This document shows, piece by piece, positions 48,630 to 49,083 of a stretch of DNA of 49,083 bases. A program made the translations under genes and the position numbers. Positions within the stretch are counted from its first letter, which is position 1, and each line of letters opens with the position of its first letter. The notes below the pieces were generated by a model that ran no database searches, had not been told where the DNA came from, and saw nothing but the letters and a program-made list of their open reading frames with translations. This stretch comes from Opitutus sp. (GTDB lineage: Bacteria; Verrucomicrobiota; Verrucomicrobiia; Opitutales; Opitutaceae): positions 1-49,083 of the forward strand of contig PNJQ01000021.1 in the NCBI GenBank assembly GCA_013821985.1, written 5' to 3'.

Positions 48630-48684
48630 ATTGAATCCCTCTCTATCCCATCCTTTTGTGGGGAAACCCTAAACTGCCCGCCCG

Positions 48685-49083
48685 ATGAAATTTAAGATCA
48701 ATCGCGACCACTTCAGCAACGGCCTGGCCCAGGTCCTCAATGTCGTCGGTTCGAAGGCGGCCATGCCCATCCTCAGCAACGTGCTGATTGAAGCGGAAAA
48801 GGACTACATCTCGCTTTCCACGACTAACCTCGACCTCGGCATCCGCTGCAAGATCAAGGCGGAGGTCAAAGACGGCGGCAGCGTCACCCTCCCGGTTAAA
48901 CGACTCGCCACGATCGTTCGTGAGCTCCCCAACGTGGACGTGACCGTCGATGCGGGCGCCAACCATCAGGTCAAAATCGCGTCCGGCGGCTCGAATTTCA
49001 AAATCATGGGCATCGGCGCCGAGGAGTTCCCGAAACTCCCGGACACCGGCGATGACAAGACCTTTTCGCTCGAACAGGGCGAA
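48685..49083 (+). CDS. dnaN: DNA polymerase III sliding clamp (beta), truncated by the window
   Basis: The first 133 residues of the beta clamp, which encircles DNA and tethers polymerase [23 protein letters not shown] is the usual opening, followed by [38 protein letters not shown] and [15 protein letters not shown], the first domain and the start of the second. The frame is open to the right edge at 49083. No Shine-Dalgarno sequence is seen before the ATG. Confidence 0.93.
   Translation, partial: MKFKINRDHFSNGLAQVLNVVGSKAAMPILSNVLIEAEKDYISLSTTNLDLGIRCKIKAEVKDGGSVTLPVKRLATIVRELPNVDVTVDAGANHQVKIASGGSNFKIMGIGAEEFPKLPDTGDDKTFSLEQGE

Noticed and set aside
48490-48684. Replication origin next to dnaN
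   Set aside because: Candidate DnaA boxes deviate at two or more positions from TTATCCACA, and no dnaA gene is seen; not enough support.
1-49083. CRISPR arrays, tRNA or rRNA genes, insertion sequences
   Set aside because: No regularly spaced direct repeats, no clover-leaf or rRNA-like sequence and no transposase pattern were recognised by eye; a short RNA gene could still be missed without a covariance search.

Overview
The window is GC-rich bacterial chromosome, apparently from the Opitutaceae (Verrucomicrobia). This is inferred from protein style, the YcfL/LpoB/COG3014 lipoprotein cluster, the PadR plus ADOP permease pair, mostly Shine-Dalgarno-poor start sites and many dispersed palindromic repeats. 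It is not proven by any marker sequence. I see no rRNA, tRNA, CRISPR array, transposase or phage gene. Coding density is high and no gene-free stretch exceeds 300 bases. The longest are about 40527-40818 (292 b, holds a terminator), 39903-40181 (279 b, holds an FNR-like box) and 38901-39161 (261 b, operators and repeats).

Left part (1-12.2 kb): mixed housekeeping and accessory genes. These are an unknown small protein, a secreted SOUL haem-binding protein, a dimeric-type glycyl-tRNA synthetase with an unusual insert, a Fic AMP-transferase-type protein behind an AT-rich palindrome, a 415-aa unknown protein coupled to a DUF6429 protein, and an ECF42-type sigma factor with its YCII (DGPF) partner. 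The sigma-factor reading frame is cut by one in-frame amber codon. A tightly overlapping trio follows (CHASE2 nucleotide cyclase, SH3 protein, M48 peptidase), then a DUF1643 protein.

Middle (12.4-22.2 kb): a TamB-like / BamA-TamA-like pair for outer-membrane assembly, the latter with a perfect 19-bp-arm palindrome near its start. Next come a frameshifted WYL-like gene, a secreted SGNH esterase, a MarR regulator divergent from DoxX with two matching operators between them, a DUF2959 lipoprotein and a GNAT acetyltransferase.

Core accessory region (22.3-35.3 kb): eleven co-directional, mostly overlapping genes form an aryl-polyene/xanthomonadin-like assembly line. They encode a methyltransferase, ACP, ketosynthase, second ACP, second ketosynthase, ketoacyl-synthase-like protein, LpxL-like acyltransferase, PlsC-like acyltransferase, a GT2-LolA fusion, an MMPL/RND exporter and an acyl-activating ligase. 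Facing it is a FkbO/Hyg5/XanB2-type chorismatase, which could make the hydroxybenzoate starter, behind a VTT/DedA membrane protein. No ketoreductase or dehydratase is present in the window. The likely product is a surface-exported, aryl-primed lipid or pigment; this is inference.

Right part (35.3-49.1 kb): a cupin, an ADOP-type permease with its PadR regulator (two operators over its start), an Fe-S repair protein (RIC/ScdA) and a small lipoprotein. A five-gene minus-strand envelope operon follows (PEGA protein, CsgG-like protein, COG3014 lipoprotein, YcfL, LpoB) with a visible promoter and a strong terminator. The window ends with threonine ammonia-lyase, a RelE-like protein, phosphatidylserine synthase and the start of dnaN, which runs off the right edge.
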